Assembly (NCBI RefSeq): GCF_020148105.1 | Contig: NZ_JAHLZE010000015.1 | Location: 1-59,114 of the forward strand | Direction of reading: 5' to 3' | Source: Methanobrevibacter sp. TMH8 | Lineage (GTDB): Archaea > Methanobacteriota > Methanobacteria > Methanobacteriales > Methanobacteriaceae | DNA length: 59,114 nt | Part shown: positions 1 through 7,754 of the stretch, piece after piece | How positions within the stretch are numbered: position 1 is the first letter of the stretch | Layout of the letters: the number at the start of each line of letters is the position of its first letter | Made by a program: the position numbers and the translations under genes | The notes under the pieces: model-generated | Databases searched by the model: none | What the model saw: the letters and a program-made list of their open reading frames with translations, nothing else | Told to the model about the DNA's origin: nothing

Positions 1-127
1 ACGCAATATACGCACCAGCAAGGAAACTCAAAATAACAACATTTCCCAAAGGCGCTTTTTCCTTAACCTCCGCAATACCAGCAATAGCCTTAGCAGTATC
101 CGCAGGACTCTTAAAAGACGAACCCAT
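1..127 (-). CDS. fdhC: Formate/nitrite transporter FdhC, N-terminal fragment (runs off left edge)
   Basis: The reverse strand reads ATG at 127-125 followed by 42 codons to the window edge. The protein begins [13 protein letters not shown] and reaches the start of the first membrane helix ([14 protein letters not shown]). This is the typical N-terminus of the methanogen formate channel FdhC of the FNT family, which imports formate for formate dehydrogenase. A GAGGT ribosome binding site lies about 9 bases upstream. Codon use is richer in G and C than in most neighbours, as in highly expressed genes. fdhD lies 1.7 kb away on the opposite strand, which fits a formate locus. The rest of the gene is outside the window. 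Confidence 0.85.
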   Translation of the reverse strand, partial: MGSSFKSPADTAKAIAGIAEVKEKAPLGNVVILSFLAGAYIA

Positions 128-1108
128 ATTCTCAACCTCTTTATATTGTGTTTAAACGATATACGCCATGAAACGTAATCCACAATATTTTTTAGAAAAC
201 TATGTTCACATCATCATGTTTAACATAGTTATTTCATATTTTATTACTAAATACAATATAGTAATCGTAATACATTTTTATATTTTTTTAATATATTATT
301 TAATATATTTAAAAACATCAATAATACTGCGATGTTACAAATTTTTTATATTTTATCAAAGTATTATTAAAGATAACATTTGTGGTATAGTATAAAAATA
401 CTTATCTTTTGAAATCAAAAGATAAAGCTTATATATAATTTTATACAAAGATAACAATTTACTAGAAGAATAATGATTATATCAAAAAAATTACTCATTT
501 TTATTCATATTAGTCTTTAAAAAGATATTAAACCATCATAAATATTTTATAAATATTTTAAACTATTTTTATCAAATATAATTCAAAAACAAATTTTATA
601 AACAGTTTAAAATTTTTTATAAAATAATTTTTTAGTTGTTTTTGAATAGAATATTATATATTTTTTATTTACTATTTTATATAAATTAATGACTAAATAC
701 TAAATAACATATAAGAATATAATAAAGCCTTATTACAAAAAATTCTTGAAGGTATACAGTGGTAATAAAAATAAGAAAAAGATAATATATTCATAATAAA
801 AACATTGTAAATAGTATTATAAATAGAAAATAATATTAAATTTAGTATAAAAAATTGGTAATACTAATTCAAGACAAAATCCTATAAATTTTAAAAAATT
901 AAAAAATTAAAAAATAAAATATAAAAAATTGATAAAAAATGGATATAAAAAGAAAAAATAAAATTATAAAATAAAAATAAATCTGAAAAATATTAATAAT
1001 TATTAATGATTGTTAAAAATTATTAAAAATAAATGATATTAAAAATTAAAAATTAAAAGAATTAATAAAACTAATAAATAAAAAAAATAATAATAAGAAA
1101 GAAAATAT
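128..1108. other. Long AT-rich gene-free stretch upstream of fdhC
   Basis: About 980 bases with no credible gene. A 75-codon open frame at 168-395 has no ribosome binding site and a composition expected of random AT-rich DNA. The promoter and leader of fdhC must lie at its left end. The only distinct element I see is the palindrome at 402-425. The rest is low-complexity A/T sequence. Confidence 0.6.
402..425. promoter_or_regulatory. 24-bp palindrome upstream of fdhC
   Basis: TTATCTTTTGA and its reverse complement TCAAAAGATAA are separated only by AA, giving perfect 11-bp arms. It sits about 275 bases upstream of the fdhC start. It could be a dimeric regulator site or a hairpin. There are no other copies I can see, so its role is unknown. 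Confidence 0.4.
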
Positions 1109-1348
1109 CTAATCTTTACCTATAACTTGTTCACGAATCTTTTTATTGATTTTGTCACTAGCTTCTCCTTTAATTTGAGCTTCAATTTCTTCATCTATTT
1201 TTTTATCAATTTTTCCTCTAATTTGATCCTGAATTTGTCTTTCGATCTCAGTTTCAACTTTTCCTCTAATCTGATCATCAATCTCAGCCATTATTTCAGC
1301 TTTGACTTTTCCTCTAATTTGATCCTCGATTTTTTTGTCTATACCCAT
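1109..1348 (-). CDS. Small protein of 16-residue charged helical repeats
   Basis: 79 residues, start chosen at the ATG 1348-1346 because GGTGATT lies 3-4 bases upstream; an in-frame ATG further upstream lacks such a site. Nearly the whole protein is four and a half copies of a 16-residue unit of the form I-x-x-Q-I-R/K-G-K/E-x-x-x-x-I-x-x-x. In the DNA the motif TTTTCCTCTAAT(T/C)TGATC recurs exactly every 48 bases (1211, 1259, 1307). Alternating Ile and charged residues predict an amphipathic helix or coiled coil. There is no signal peptide, membrane segment or Cys. Function unknown. It stands alone between fdhC and fdhD with long AT-rich flanks. Confidence 0.6.
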   Translation of the reverse strand: MGIDKKIEDQIRGKVKAEIMAEIDDQIRGKVETEIERQIQDQIRGKIDKKIDEEIEAQIKGEASDKINKKIREQVIGKD

Positions 1349-1830
1349 ACAATCACCTATTCGTAATAATCGAATATTAAATATACCTCTATTTTTCATA
1401 ATATATAAATATTGTTAGTTGAATCATTAATGAATATTAATAGAATTAATTATATTAATATATATTTTAGGATAATTAGTCCATATTATCTATTAATAAT
1501 GAATATAATTATAATATGATTAAAATGAGATATAATATGAATATAATTAACTTATAATAGAATATTATAATTAAAATTATAAATAAATATAAATAAAGTA
1601 TTTGCAGTCAAATGCTTGTATAAAAAATTTTCTATTTATATTTCATCAAAGAAATAATATAATAAAAATTACATATATTACATACAATATTAAAAATAAT
1701 CATTAACTAATGAAATAATATCTCAATTAAAACTCAATTAGATCTAAATTAAATCTCAATTAAATCTCAATTAAATCATATATAAATAAAATCATTATAT
1801 AATGATAAAAATAATAAAAGGGGAATATTT
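1349..1830. other. Intergenic region with short CTCAATTAAA repeats and a possible fdhD promoter
   Basis: AT-rich spacer between the divergently placed repeat protein and fdhD. Around 1722-1775 the motif CTCAATTAAA or close variants recur several times. An archaeal TATA-like ATATATAAAT lies at 1778-1787, about 45 bases before the fdhD start, and is the best candidate promoter. No gene seen. Confidence 0.35.
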
Positions 1831-2586
1831 TTGAAAATAACAAGACAAATAGATGCAATAATCTATAAAAATGATGAGCATACAGAAAGCAGTGAAGAAC
1901 TAGTATCTGATGAGACAACTACTTTGATTATCAATGATACAACCCCTCGTAATTTTTCAACTATTCCAAATGCACTTGAAGATTTTGCAACAGGTTATTT
2001 GATTGGAGAAGGAATAATAAAGAACATAGATGAAATATCTAAAATAAATATTGATAAAACTCTCGTTAAAATTCAAACTAAAACAAAAGAAGAAAATGAT
2101 GATGAATTAGTTCTCTGTTCAGATAGTTCTGGAGGATGGAGATCAAAAATCAAAGTAATTAAAAAAGTAGAATCTGATTTAAAAGTCGAAAAAGATGATT
2201 TAATTAAAAATATCGAAAAATTGAGAAAAAATGCATCTATTTGGCAAAAAACAGGAGGAACACATGTAGCAGCTTTTGTAAATAAAGACAAAGGAAAATT
2301 TATTGTTAGAGAAGATGTTAGTAGACATGTAGCTGTTGATAAAGTAATTGGAGCTGCAGCCAAAGAAAGACTTGATTTTTCAAAATCATACATTATTTAT
2401 AGTGGAAGAATGCCCGCAGATATGGTTATAAAAATAGCTAGAGCTGGAATACCGATTCTTGCCTCAAATGCTGCACCATCTTTTTCAGGATATACCACAG
2501 CTGAAAAAGGTAATATAACTTTAGTTGGATTTATTAGAGGAAATAGATTTAATGTTTACACTCATGCAGATAGAATTTTATTCTGA
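1831..2586 (+). CDS. fdhD: FdhD-family formate dehydrogenase accessory protein
   Basis: 251 residues. In well-studied members FdhD passes sulfur to the molybdenum or tungsten cofactor of formate dehydrogenase. Family signatures are visible: TGGTHVAA near residue 140, a form of EDVxRHxAVDKVIG near 158, SGRMPADMV, and the C-terminal LVGFIRGNRFNVYTH. The start is TTG, preceded by AAAAGGGGA (1816-1824). The CxxC pair essential in Escherichia coli FdhD is not present: the equivalent loop reads SDSSGGWRS and the only Cys in the protein is C96, just before it. The protein may therefore act differently, for example as a chaperone or cofactor binder. Proximity to fdhC supports a formate role. Confidence 0.85.
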   Translation: MKITRQIDAIIYKNDEHTESSEELVSDETTTLIINDTTPRNFSTIPNALEDFATGYLIGEGIIKNIDEISKINIDKTLVKIQTKTKEENDDELVLCSDSSGGWRSKIKVIKKVESDLKVEKDDLIKNIEKLRKNASIWQKTGGTHVAAFVNKDKGKFIVREDVSRHVAVDKVIGAAAKERLDFSKSYIIYSGRMPADMVIKIARAGIPILASNAAPSFSGYTTAEKGNITLVGFIRGNRFNVYTHADRILF

Positions 2587-2753
2587 ATAAAAAATTAAGT
2601 TAATATAATTCTTATATAATTAATATTCCTGTTAAAATTCATATTAATATAAAATTAATGTAAAAATAAAATTAATGCAGAATAATATAAAGTTAATTTA
2701 AAAATAAAATAAGAATAAAAAATAGAATAAAATAAAAAAATGGAGAGATTAAA

Positions 2754-3062
2754 ATGTCTTTACCAAAACAATATGTAAGTATAAGAGAAAGATTTAAAGA
2801 ATATGGAGATGCATTAGAAGAGCTTGGAAAAGCTACAAAAGAAGGACCTATTGATGAAAAAACAGCCCACTTAATCCAATTAGGAGCAAGTGCAGCTATA
2901 AGATCAGAAGGATCTGTACATAGCCATACTCGACGTGCACTAGAAGCAGGAGCAACAGAAGAAGAAATATACCATGCATTAATATCAGTAACTAGTACAA
3001 TAGGGTTTCCATCAGTAGCTGCAGCTATTTCATGGGCCGATGATATTATGCTTGATATATAA
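2754..3062 (+). CDS. Carboxymuconolactone decarboxylase / AhpD-like protein without Cys
   Basis: 102 residues, the usual size of a single CMD domain. The conserved helix pair is visible (KTAHLIQLGASAAIRSEG, then RRALEAGATEEEIYHAL). Where AhpD-type peroxidases have a CxxC-x-x-H active site this protein reads GSVHSHTRRAL: the His is kept but both Cys are absent. Peroxidase activity by the AhpD mechanism is therefore unlikely, and a decarboxylase-like or unknown reaction is more probable. GGAGAG is the ribosome binding site. It lies 168 bases after fdhD on the same strand, possibly co-transcribed. Confidence 0.75.
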   Translation: MSLPKQYVSIRERFKEYGDALEELGKATKEGPIDEKTAHLIQLGASAAIRSEGSVHSHTRRALEAGATEEEIYHALISVTSTIGFPSVAAAISWADDIMLDI

Positions 3063-3151
3063 TTTGATAGAATTATATTAAACCTTTTAAATAAAAAAAT
3101 ATGGAAAAATAAAAAAATAAAATAAAAATAGAAAATTAAAAATAGATGAAT

Positions 3152-3742
3152 CTACTCTAAAACTGTATGACGGTATTTTAAATCATCTTCGGTTTTGCCC
3201 ATTCTTTGCATCAATTCAGCTATTAAACCATCTAAGAATATAAGAGAAGTTAGCTCAAATGCAGTTCCTAAAGGAGTCAATGAAACATAATTACCATCAA
3301 TTTGTCTTTTTATATAATCTTCATCATCAATATCGATTTTAGTTCTTCCTTTAACCAACATAACACAGTCAGATGATTTTCCAAGAGATGATTCTGGATA
3401 TGATGTTAAAGCTAAAGCTTTTGAACCTCTGTTTTTAGCTATATCTACAGCAGAAACAATAGTTTTAGTTTCACCAGATCCTGAAATAGCTAAAATACAA
3501 TCATCTTCATAAATAGCAGGAGATATTGTTTCACCAACAACATATGCACTTATTCCTAAATGAACAAGTCGCATAGCAAAAGCTTTAGCTACAAGACCAG
3601 ATCTTCCAGCTCCCATAACAAAAACATTTTTAGAGTTTGTTAAAACATCCATAAATTCATCTATAATTTCTGGATCAAGAAGCTCAGTAGCAGCCTCAAT
3701 ATTGCTTAAAATTTCTTCAATAGCTGATTTCATTAATTTCAT
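3152..3742 (-). CDS. hxlB: 6-phospho-3-hexuloisomerase (SIS domain)
   Basis: 196 residues. A single SIS sugar-isomerase domain with the signature VFVMGAGRSGLVAKAFAMRL (about residues 46-65) and ISGSGET (about 87-93). The C-terminus RHTVLE matches the archaeal 6-phospho-3-hexuloisomerase family. The enzyme interconverts fructose 6-phosphate and hexulose 6-phosphate. In many methanogens this RuMP route runs in reverse to make ribulose 5-phosphate, replacing the oxidative pentose phosphate pathway. An AAGGTTT site precedes the start. It faces away from the regulator at 4137, across a 394-base divergent spacer. Confidence 0.9.
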   Translation of the reverse strand: MKLMKSAIEEILSNIEAATELLDPEIIDEFMDVLTNSKNVFVMGAGRSGLVAKAFAMRLVHLGISAYVVGETISPAIYEDDCILAISGSGETKTIVSAVDIAKNRGSKALALTSYPESSLGKSSDCVMLVKGRTKIDIDDEDYIKRQIDGNYVSLTPLGTAFELTSLIFLDGLIAELMQRMGKTEDDLKYRHTVLE

Positions 3743-4136
3743 AATTATAAACCTTAAAATTTTTATTAAATTTTTATTAATATAAGATAAAATACTAATA
3801 TACTAAGTAAGAAAATATTAACTATAATATTAACTATAATTTATAGAATACTAAATATACTAAGTATATTTATTAATTTTTAATTTTATTTAAAATTATT
3901 TATTTGAAATTATTTATTTAAAATTTATTTGAATATTCAGAATTATCTATGAATATTAATAATTATTATTTATAAACACATATTATCTATTAATATTTAT
4001 AATTAATATCTATAAACATATCCTATCCATTAATATAAAATATTAATAATTATTACTATTTATTAATACTATTTATTAATATTTATAATTAAAAATTTAA
4101 TAGTTGAAAATGAGATAAAAATAAACAGGTAGTCAA
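3743..4136. other. Divergent promoter region between hxlB and the LysR/ModE-like regulator
   Basis: 394 bases of AT-rich DNA with many short ATTAATATTTATAATT-like repeats. Both flanking promoters must lie here, but so many TATA-like strings occur that I cannot choose one. No gene seen. Confidence 0.4.
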
Positions 4137-5051
4137 ATGAAGCTGAAAATTCATCCAAAAATTGATATGGAGATTAATGGAAAAATTTATAGCTATAAAA
4201 TATTTGAATCTCTAAAAATATTATCTGAAAATAATTCTCAAAGACAAACAGCAAAACAATTGAATATATCACATTCTGTTCTAAATAGAAGAATAAAAAA
4301 GGCAGAAAAAGAAATAGGTTTTAAATTGGTTGAAGTTTATGGATCTAAAACTTATTTAACAAATGATGCTAAAGAACTTATTAATACCCATGAAAAATAT
4401 CAATATAGAGTAGTTGAAAATGATAAAATAACTATAGCTGGAGGACATATTGTAACCAGTTTTTTAAACTCTATAGCTAATAAACTTCCATATGAAATTG
4501 ATGTTTATAGTAGTGATGATGTTAGTGCTTATAAATTAGCACAACGTGGATTAGTGGATATTTTAGCTCTTGATGATCCACAAATAGCTTTTATTAATGA
4601 TTTAGATTTTATTGCTATTGGTTATGATTACCTTGTTTTAGTTTCAGATGATGAAACACAACATAAAAGAAATATAAAAAGTAAAGAAGATCTAAAAAAT
4701 TTGAAATTCATTTCAGTTGAGGGAACTGCTCAAAGGTTAGCTTGGAATACTTTTAATGAAATCAATATTCCTTTTGAAATTGTGAAAGAAGTAAAATCTG
4801 AATTTGATGCATTTAAAATTGTTAAAAATTCAAAAAACTTGTATACATTTCTAAATGCTAGCTATTTCAAAGGAAATGAAATACTAAAAGACGAAACAAA
4901 ACATGCCATTAGTTTAATTCCAATTAATTCTGAAAAAAAAGAAGTCAATGAATTGATTGAATATATTTTAGGTGAAGGACAGATATTAGTAGGAAATGAA
5001 GGATTTATACCTATTAAACCTTGGAAAACAAAAGACAAAGACAATTTGTAA
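4137..5051 (+). CDS. LysR/ModE-type transcriptional regulator with substrate-binding-like C-terminus
   Basis: 304 residues. The N-terminal ~75 residues form a winged helix of LysR/ModE type (RQTAKQLNISHSVLNRRIKKAEKEIGFKLVE). From about residue 100 on, the sequence resembles a periplasmic-binding-protein-like sensor domain (ITIAGGHIVTSFLNSIA, ILALDDP, FISVEGTAQRLAW). In methanogens such proteins often respond to molybdate, tungstate or small anions, but the ligand cannot be read here. Start chosen at the ATG after AGGTAG. It is divergent from hxlB, so it may regulate hxlB or itself. Confidence 0.7.
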   Translation: MKLKIHPKIDMEINGKIYSYKIFESLKILSENNSQRQTAKQLNISHSVLNRRIKKAEKEIGFKLVEVYGSKTYLTNDAKELINTHEKYQYRVVENDKITIAGGHIVTSFLNSIANKLPYEIDVYSSDDVSAYKLAQRGLVDILALDDPQIAFINDLDFIAIGYDYLVLVSDDETQHKRNIKSKEDLKNLKFISVEGTAQRLAWNTFNEINIPFEIVKEVKSEFDAFKIVKNSKNLYTFLNASYFKGNEILKDETKHAISLIPINSEKKEVNELIEYILGEGQILVGNEGFIPIKPWKTKDKDNL

Positions 5052-5177
5052 ACAACCCAAAAAAAGTGAAAAGAAAACAAACCAAAATGAAAACAAAAAA
5101 ACTAAAGAAAATTAAAAAAACTAAAGAAAGAAGTAATAAAATCAAAAAAATCCCCAAAAAATAAAATAATATAATCA

Positions 5178-5267
5178 CATACTAATTTCAGCTAGTGTTT
5201 CATGAAACTAATAAGAATAAGCTCATGTATGGGTTCGTCTTTTCATGCACTAGATAATAGTAGTATG
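5178..5267. ncRNA. Possible structured RNA: nested inverted repeats with a loop matching the fdhC start
   Basis: Three nested arm pairs are exact: CATACTA 5178-5184 with TAGTATG 5261-5267, CTAGTG 5192-5197 with CACTAG 5248-5253, and CATGAAA 5201-5207 with TTTCATG 5241-5247. They enclose a loop of about 33 bases and would give one long hairpin in either strand. Positions 5228-5243 (TATGGGTTCGTCTTTT) are identical to the fdhC start codon region at 128-113 on the reverse strand. A reverse-strand transcript could thus pair with fdhC mRNA over its start codon. Transcription is not shown. Alternatives are a relic of duplicated fdhC DNA or chance. Confidence 0.35.
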
Positions 5268-5589
5268 CAAAATAATATTATTCTATGGAAATTAATACTA
5301 TTAATATTATAATACTTATATCTTTCTACTAATATTAATCATGACAAATAATAATCTTCTAATATTATATCTTTGAATTAGAAGTAATTATTAAAAATAT
5401 TATATAAAAATTACATTGGATATTGTAATAAAAATAGGTTTTAAAGAGATAATAATGTGATAATCTAATAAAATATAGTTTTATAGAAAAATAAACACTA
5501 ATATTGAGATTTATTTATGAAATTATAGCATTATAGTTTTATTATTAAATAATTATAATAATCTTTAACTATATTATTTAATATTTATT

Positions 5590-5799
5590 CTAAAATTATT
5601 TGTTCTAAAATTAACTTAATATTTTCTAAAAATTTAACTTAAATTATAATCTAATAAATCTAAAATTATTTGTTCTAAAATTAACTTAATATTTTCTAAA
5701 AATTTAACTTAAATTATAATCTAATAAATCTAAAATTATTTGTTCTAAAATTAACTTAATATTTTCTAAAAATGTAAATTAAATTATAATCTAATAAAT
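5590..5799. repeat. Three tandem copies of a 70-bp repeat
   Basis: Copies start at 5590, 5660 and 5730, each beginning CTAAAATTATTTG. The first two are identical. The third differs at two bases near 5774-5778. The unit contains internal shorter echoes (TCTAAAA, TTAACTTAA). It lies 170-380 bases upstream of the PfkB gene. Near-identity suggests recent expansion. Confidence 0.85.
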
Positions 5800-5967
5800 A
5801 ATAACAATGAAAATATGTTCTAGAATATATTTATAGAATATTGTTCTAGAATAATTAATCTATATATTTTAAATATTTTAGTTTTCAAACACTAAGGAAA
5901 ATATTATTATAACTACCAACATAATATTATACTCGAAATAAAACAAAAAAAGGATGGGAAAATTCAA

Positions 5968-6888
5968 ATGAGCGAAAAAAGCGATTTACTGGTTATTGGC
6001 CACACAGCTATCGATTACATAATGACAGTGGAAGAATTTCCAAACCCTAATTCATCCACTCCGATTAACACGTTGAAAGTATTCCATGGAGGAGCAGGAG
6101 CTAATGTTGCAATGGTAGCAGCTAATTTAGGTCTTAAAACTTCAATTATCTCAGCTATTGGAAAAAAATTCATAAATTCAGATTACCACAATCAAATGAA
6201 TAAAGTTAAAATTAATACTGACTCTATGATCATATCTGAAGATGAAGATACTCCCACTGCATTTGGTATGACAAATAATAATAAAGACCAAATATTTTAT
6301 TTTTATTGGGGAGCTGGAAAAGAATTTGCAAAATCAGAGCCTCCTAAATCAACTATCCAATCATGTGAAGCAGTTCATTTAGCTACAGGAGATCCAGTTT
6401 TTAATCAAAGAAGTAGTGTTGTAGCTAAAGAAAATGAAAGAATTGTTTCTTTTGATCCAGGTCAAGATCTAAATATGTATGATGGAGAAAAACTTAAAAA
6501 AGTTATAAAAAATTGTACTATTCTCTTTGGAAATCATCATGAAATAGAAAGAATGGAAAAGCTATTGAATTTTGATATAAATGAATTAAGAGAATTTGGT
6601 CCAGATATTATTGTTAAAACCTGTGGTAAAGACGGAAGTACAATCTACACAGAAAAAGAAAAGATAAAAGTTGATTCTATTTATCGTCCAGCTATTGACC
6701 CAACAGGAGCAGGAGATTCTTATAGAGCAGGTTTCTTACATAATTATATAAATGGAAAAGACCTTGAAGACTGTGCTAAATTCGCATCAGCTGTTTCATC
6801 ATTTATAGTAGAAAAACAAGGTTGCCAAACAAACATACCGAAATATGAAGAAGCAATTAATAGAATGAATGAATTCTATGAAAAATAA
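5968..6888 (+). CDS. PfkB-family sugar/nucleoside kinase
   Basis: 306 residues, typical for the ribokinase-like family. Signature 1 is near residues 40-55 (HGGAGANVAMVAANLG) and signature 2 near 244-256 (DPTGAGDSYRAGF), with catalytic Asp about D250 in the GAGD anion hole. GNHHE near 188-192 provides the NxxE metal motif. It phosphorylates a sugar or nucleoside with a nucleotide donor. The overall form resembles the methanogen nucleoside kinases of this family, but substrate choice cannot be decided. An AGGATGGG site lies 8-15 bases before the ATG. No close partner gene. Confidence 0.85.
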   Translation: MSEKSDLLVIGHTAIDYIMTVEEFPNPNSSTPINTLKVFHGGAGANVAMVAANLGLKTSIISAIGKKFINSDYHNQMNKVKINTDSMIISEDEDTPTAFGMTNNNKDQIFYFYWGAGKEFAKSEPPKSTIQSCEAVHLATGDPVFNQRSSVVAKENERIVSFDPGQDLNMYDGEKLKKVIKNCTILFGNHHEIERMEKLLNFDINELREFGPDIIVKTCGKDGSTIYTEKEKIKVDSIYRPAIDPTGAGDSYRAGFLHNYINGKDLEDCAKFASAVSSFIVEKQGCQTNIPKYEEAINRMNEFYEK

Positions 6889-7108
6889 ATTTATATTTTT
6901 ATAAATTGATAATTTTATAAATGAATAAATTAATAAATTTATAAATTTTTTATATTAATTTTATAATTATATAATTATATTTTTATATTTTTATATAATA
7001 TTTTATATTATATTTTATATTTAATTAATTTTAAAGACATTAATATTGATAATACTGTTTATATTATTTTATATATTTTATATTTAATTGATTGTTAAGG
7101 TGTTAATT

Positions 7109-7657
7109 ATGGCTAATACCACTGTTGCTTCTCATAAAAATGCAGGACTCTTTGATTCTAAAATTCGTAAATTATTTCAAAATCCACAAAAGATATTGAG
7201 TCCTTATATTGATAAAGGAATGACAGTTCTTGATTTAGGTTGTGGTCCTGGATTCTTTACTGTAGAAATGGCAAAATTAGTAGGTCAAAATGGAAAAGTA
7301 GTTGGAGCAGACCTACAAAAAGAAATGCTATACAATGTGAAAAGAAAAATACAAGGAACTGATCTTGAAAATATAATAGAACTGCATAATACTCAAAAGG
7401 ACAGTATTGGATTATCAGATAAATTTGATTTTACCCTAGTTTTTTACATGTTACATGAAGTACCTGATCAAAATAAAACTTTAAAAGAATTACACGACTT
7501 ACTAGATGATCAAGGTAAAATTTTAATTGTAGAACCAAAAGGACATGTTTCCAAAAGAGATTTTGGAAATTCAATTGAGTTAATGAAACAATATTTTAAG
7601 GTTTTTAAAGGACCTAAAGTTTTTTATAGTCAGAGTGTGATTTTAGAAAAGAAATGA
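7109..7657 (+). CDS. Class I SAM-dependent methyltransferase
   Basis: 182 residues starting at ATG 7109. AAGGTG at 7097-7102 is correctly spaced for this ATG, and an upstream in-frame TTG has no such site. Motif I is TVLDLGCGPGFFTVEM (about 39-54), the acidic end of motif II is VVGADL, and the later strand is FDFTLVFYMLHEV. It is a small Rossmann-fold methyltransferase of the type-11/UbiE-like group. The substrate is unknown. It may be monocistronic, since the next gene is about 100 bases away and begins the accessory island. Confidence 0.75.
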   Translation: MANTTVASHKNAGLFDSKIRKLFQNPQKILSPYIDKGMTVLDLGCGPGFFTVEMAKLVGQNGKVVGADLQKEMLYNVKRKIQGTDLENIIELHNTQKDSIGLSDKFDFTLVFYMLHEVPDQNKTLKELHDLLDDQGKILIVEPKGHVSKRDFGNSIELMKQYFKVFKGPKVFYSQSVILEKK

Positions 7658-7754
7658 TTTAGGCAATAATTTGTGTGATTGACTAATTAATAATTTGAAT
7701 CTCCTGTTTTTAAAATATCCGTTTGAATTTAGAAAAATAGTATGAGGCATCTTA

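Larger units (their letters stand above)
5052..5967. other. Gene-free stretch of 916 bases with two structured elements
   Basis: No credible gene. It contains an A-rich tail after the regulator, the inverted-repeat element at 5178-5267, the triple 70-bp repeat at 5590-5799, and, at the right end, the promoter and leader of the PfkB kinase. Confidence 0.6.

Noticed and set aside
168-395. 75-codon open frame on the + strand upstream of fdhC
   Set aside because: No ribosome binding site; hydrophobic low-complexity product as expected from random AT-rich DNA.
1127-1366. Open frame on the + strand opposite the repeat protein
   Set aside because: It is the mirror of the 48-bp repeats; the reverse strand has the ribosome binding site and a sensible protein.
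5221-5250. tRNA-like GGTTCG T-loop
   Set aside because: No acceptor, D or anticodon stem can be formed around it.
5229-5310. Possible duplicated 5' end of fdhC (start MGSSF then other residues)
   Set aside because: Only five codons agree and no ribosome binding site precedes them; treated as an element or RNA candidate, not a gene.
5590-5799. CRISPR array
   Set aside because: 70-bp units are directly adjacent with no unique spacers.
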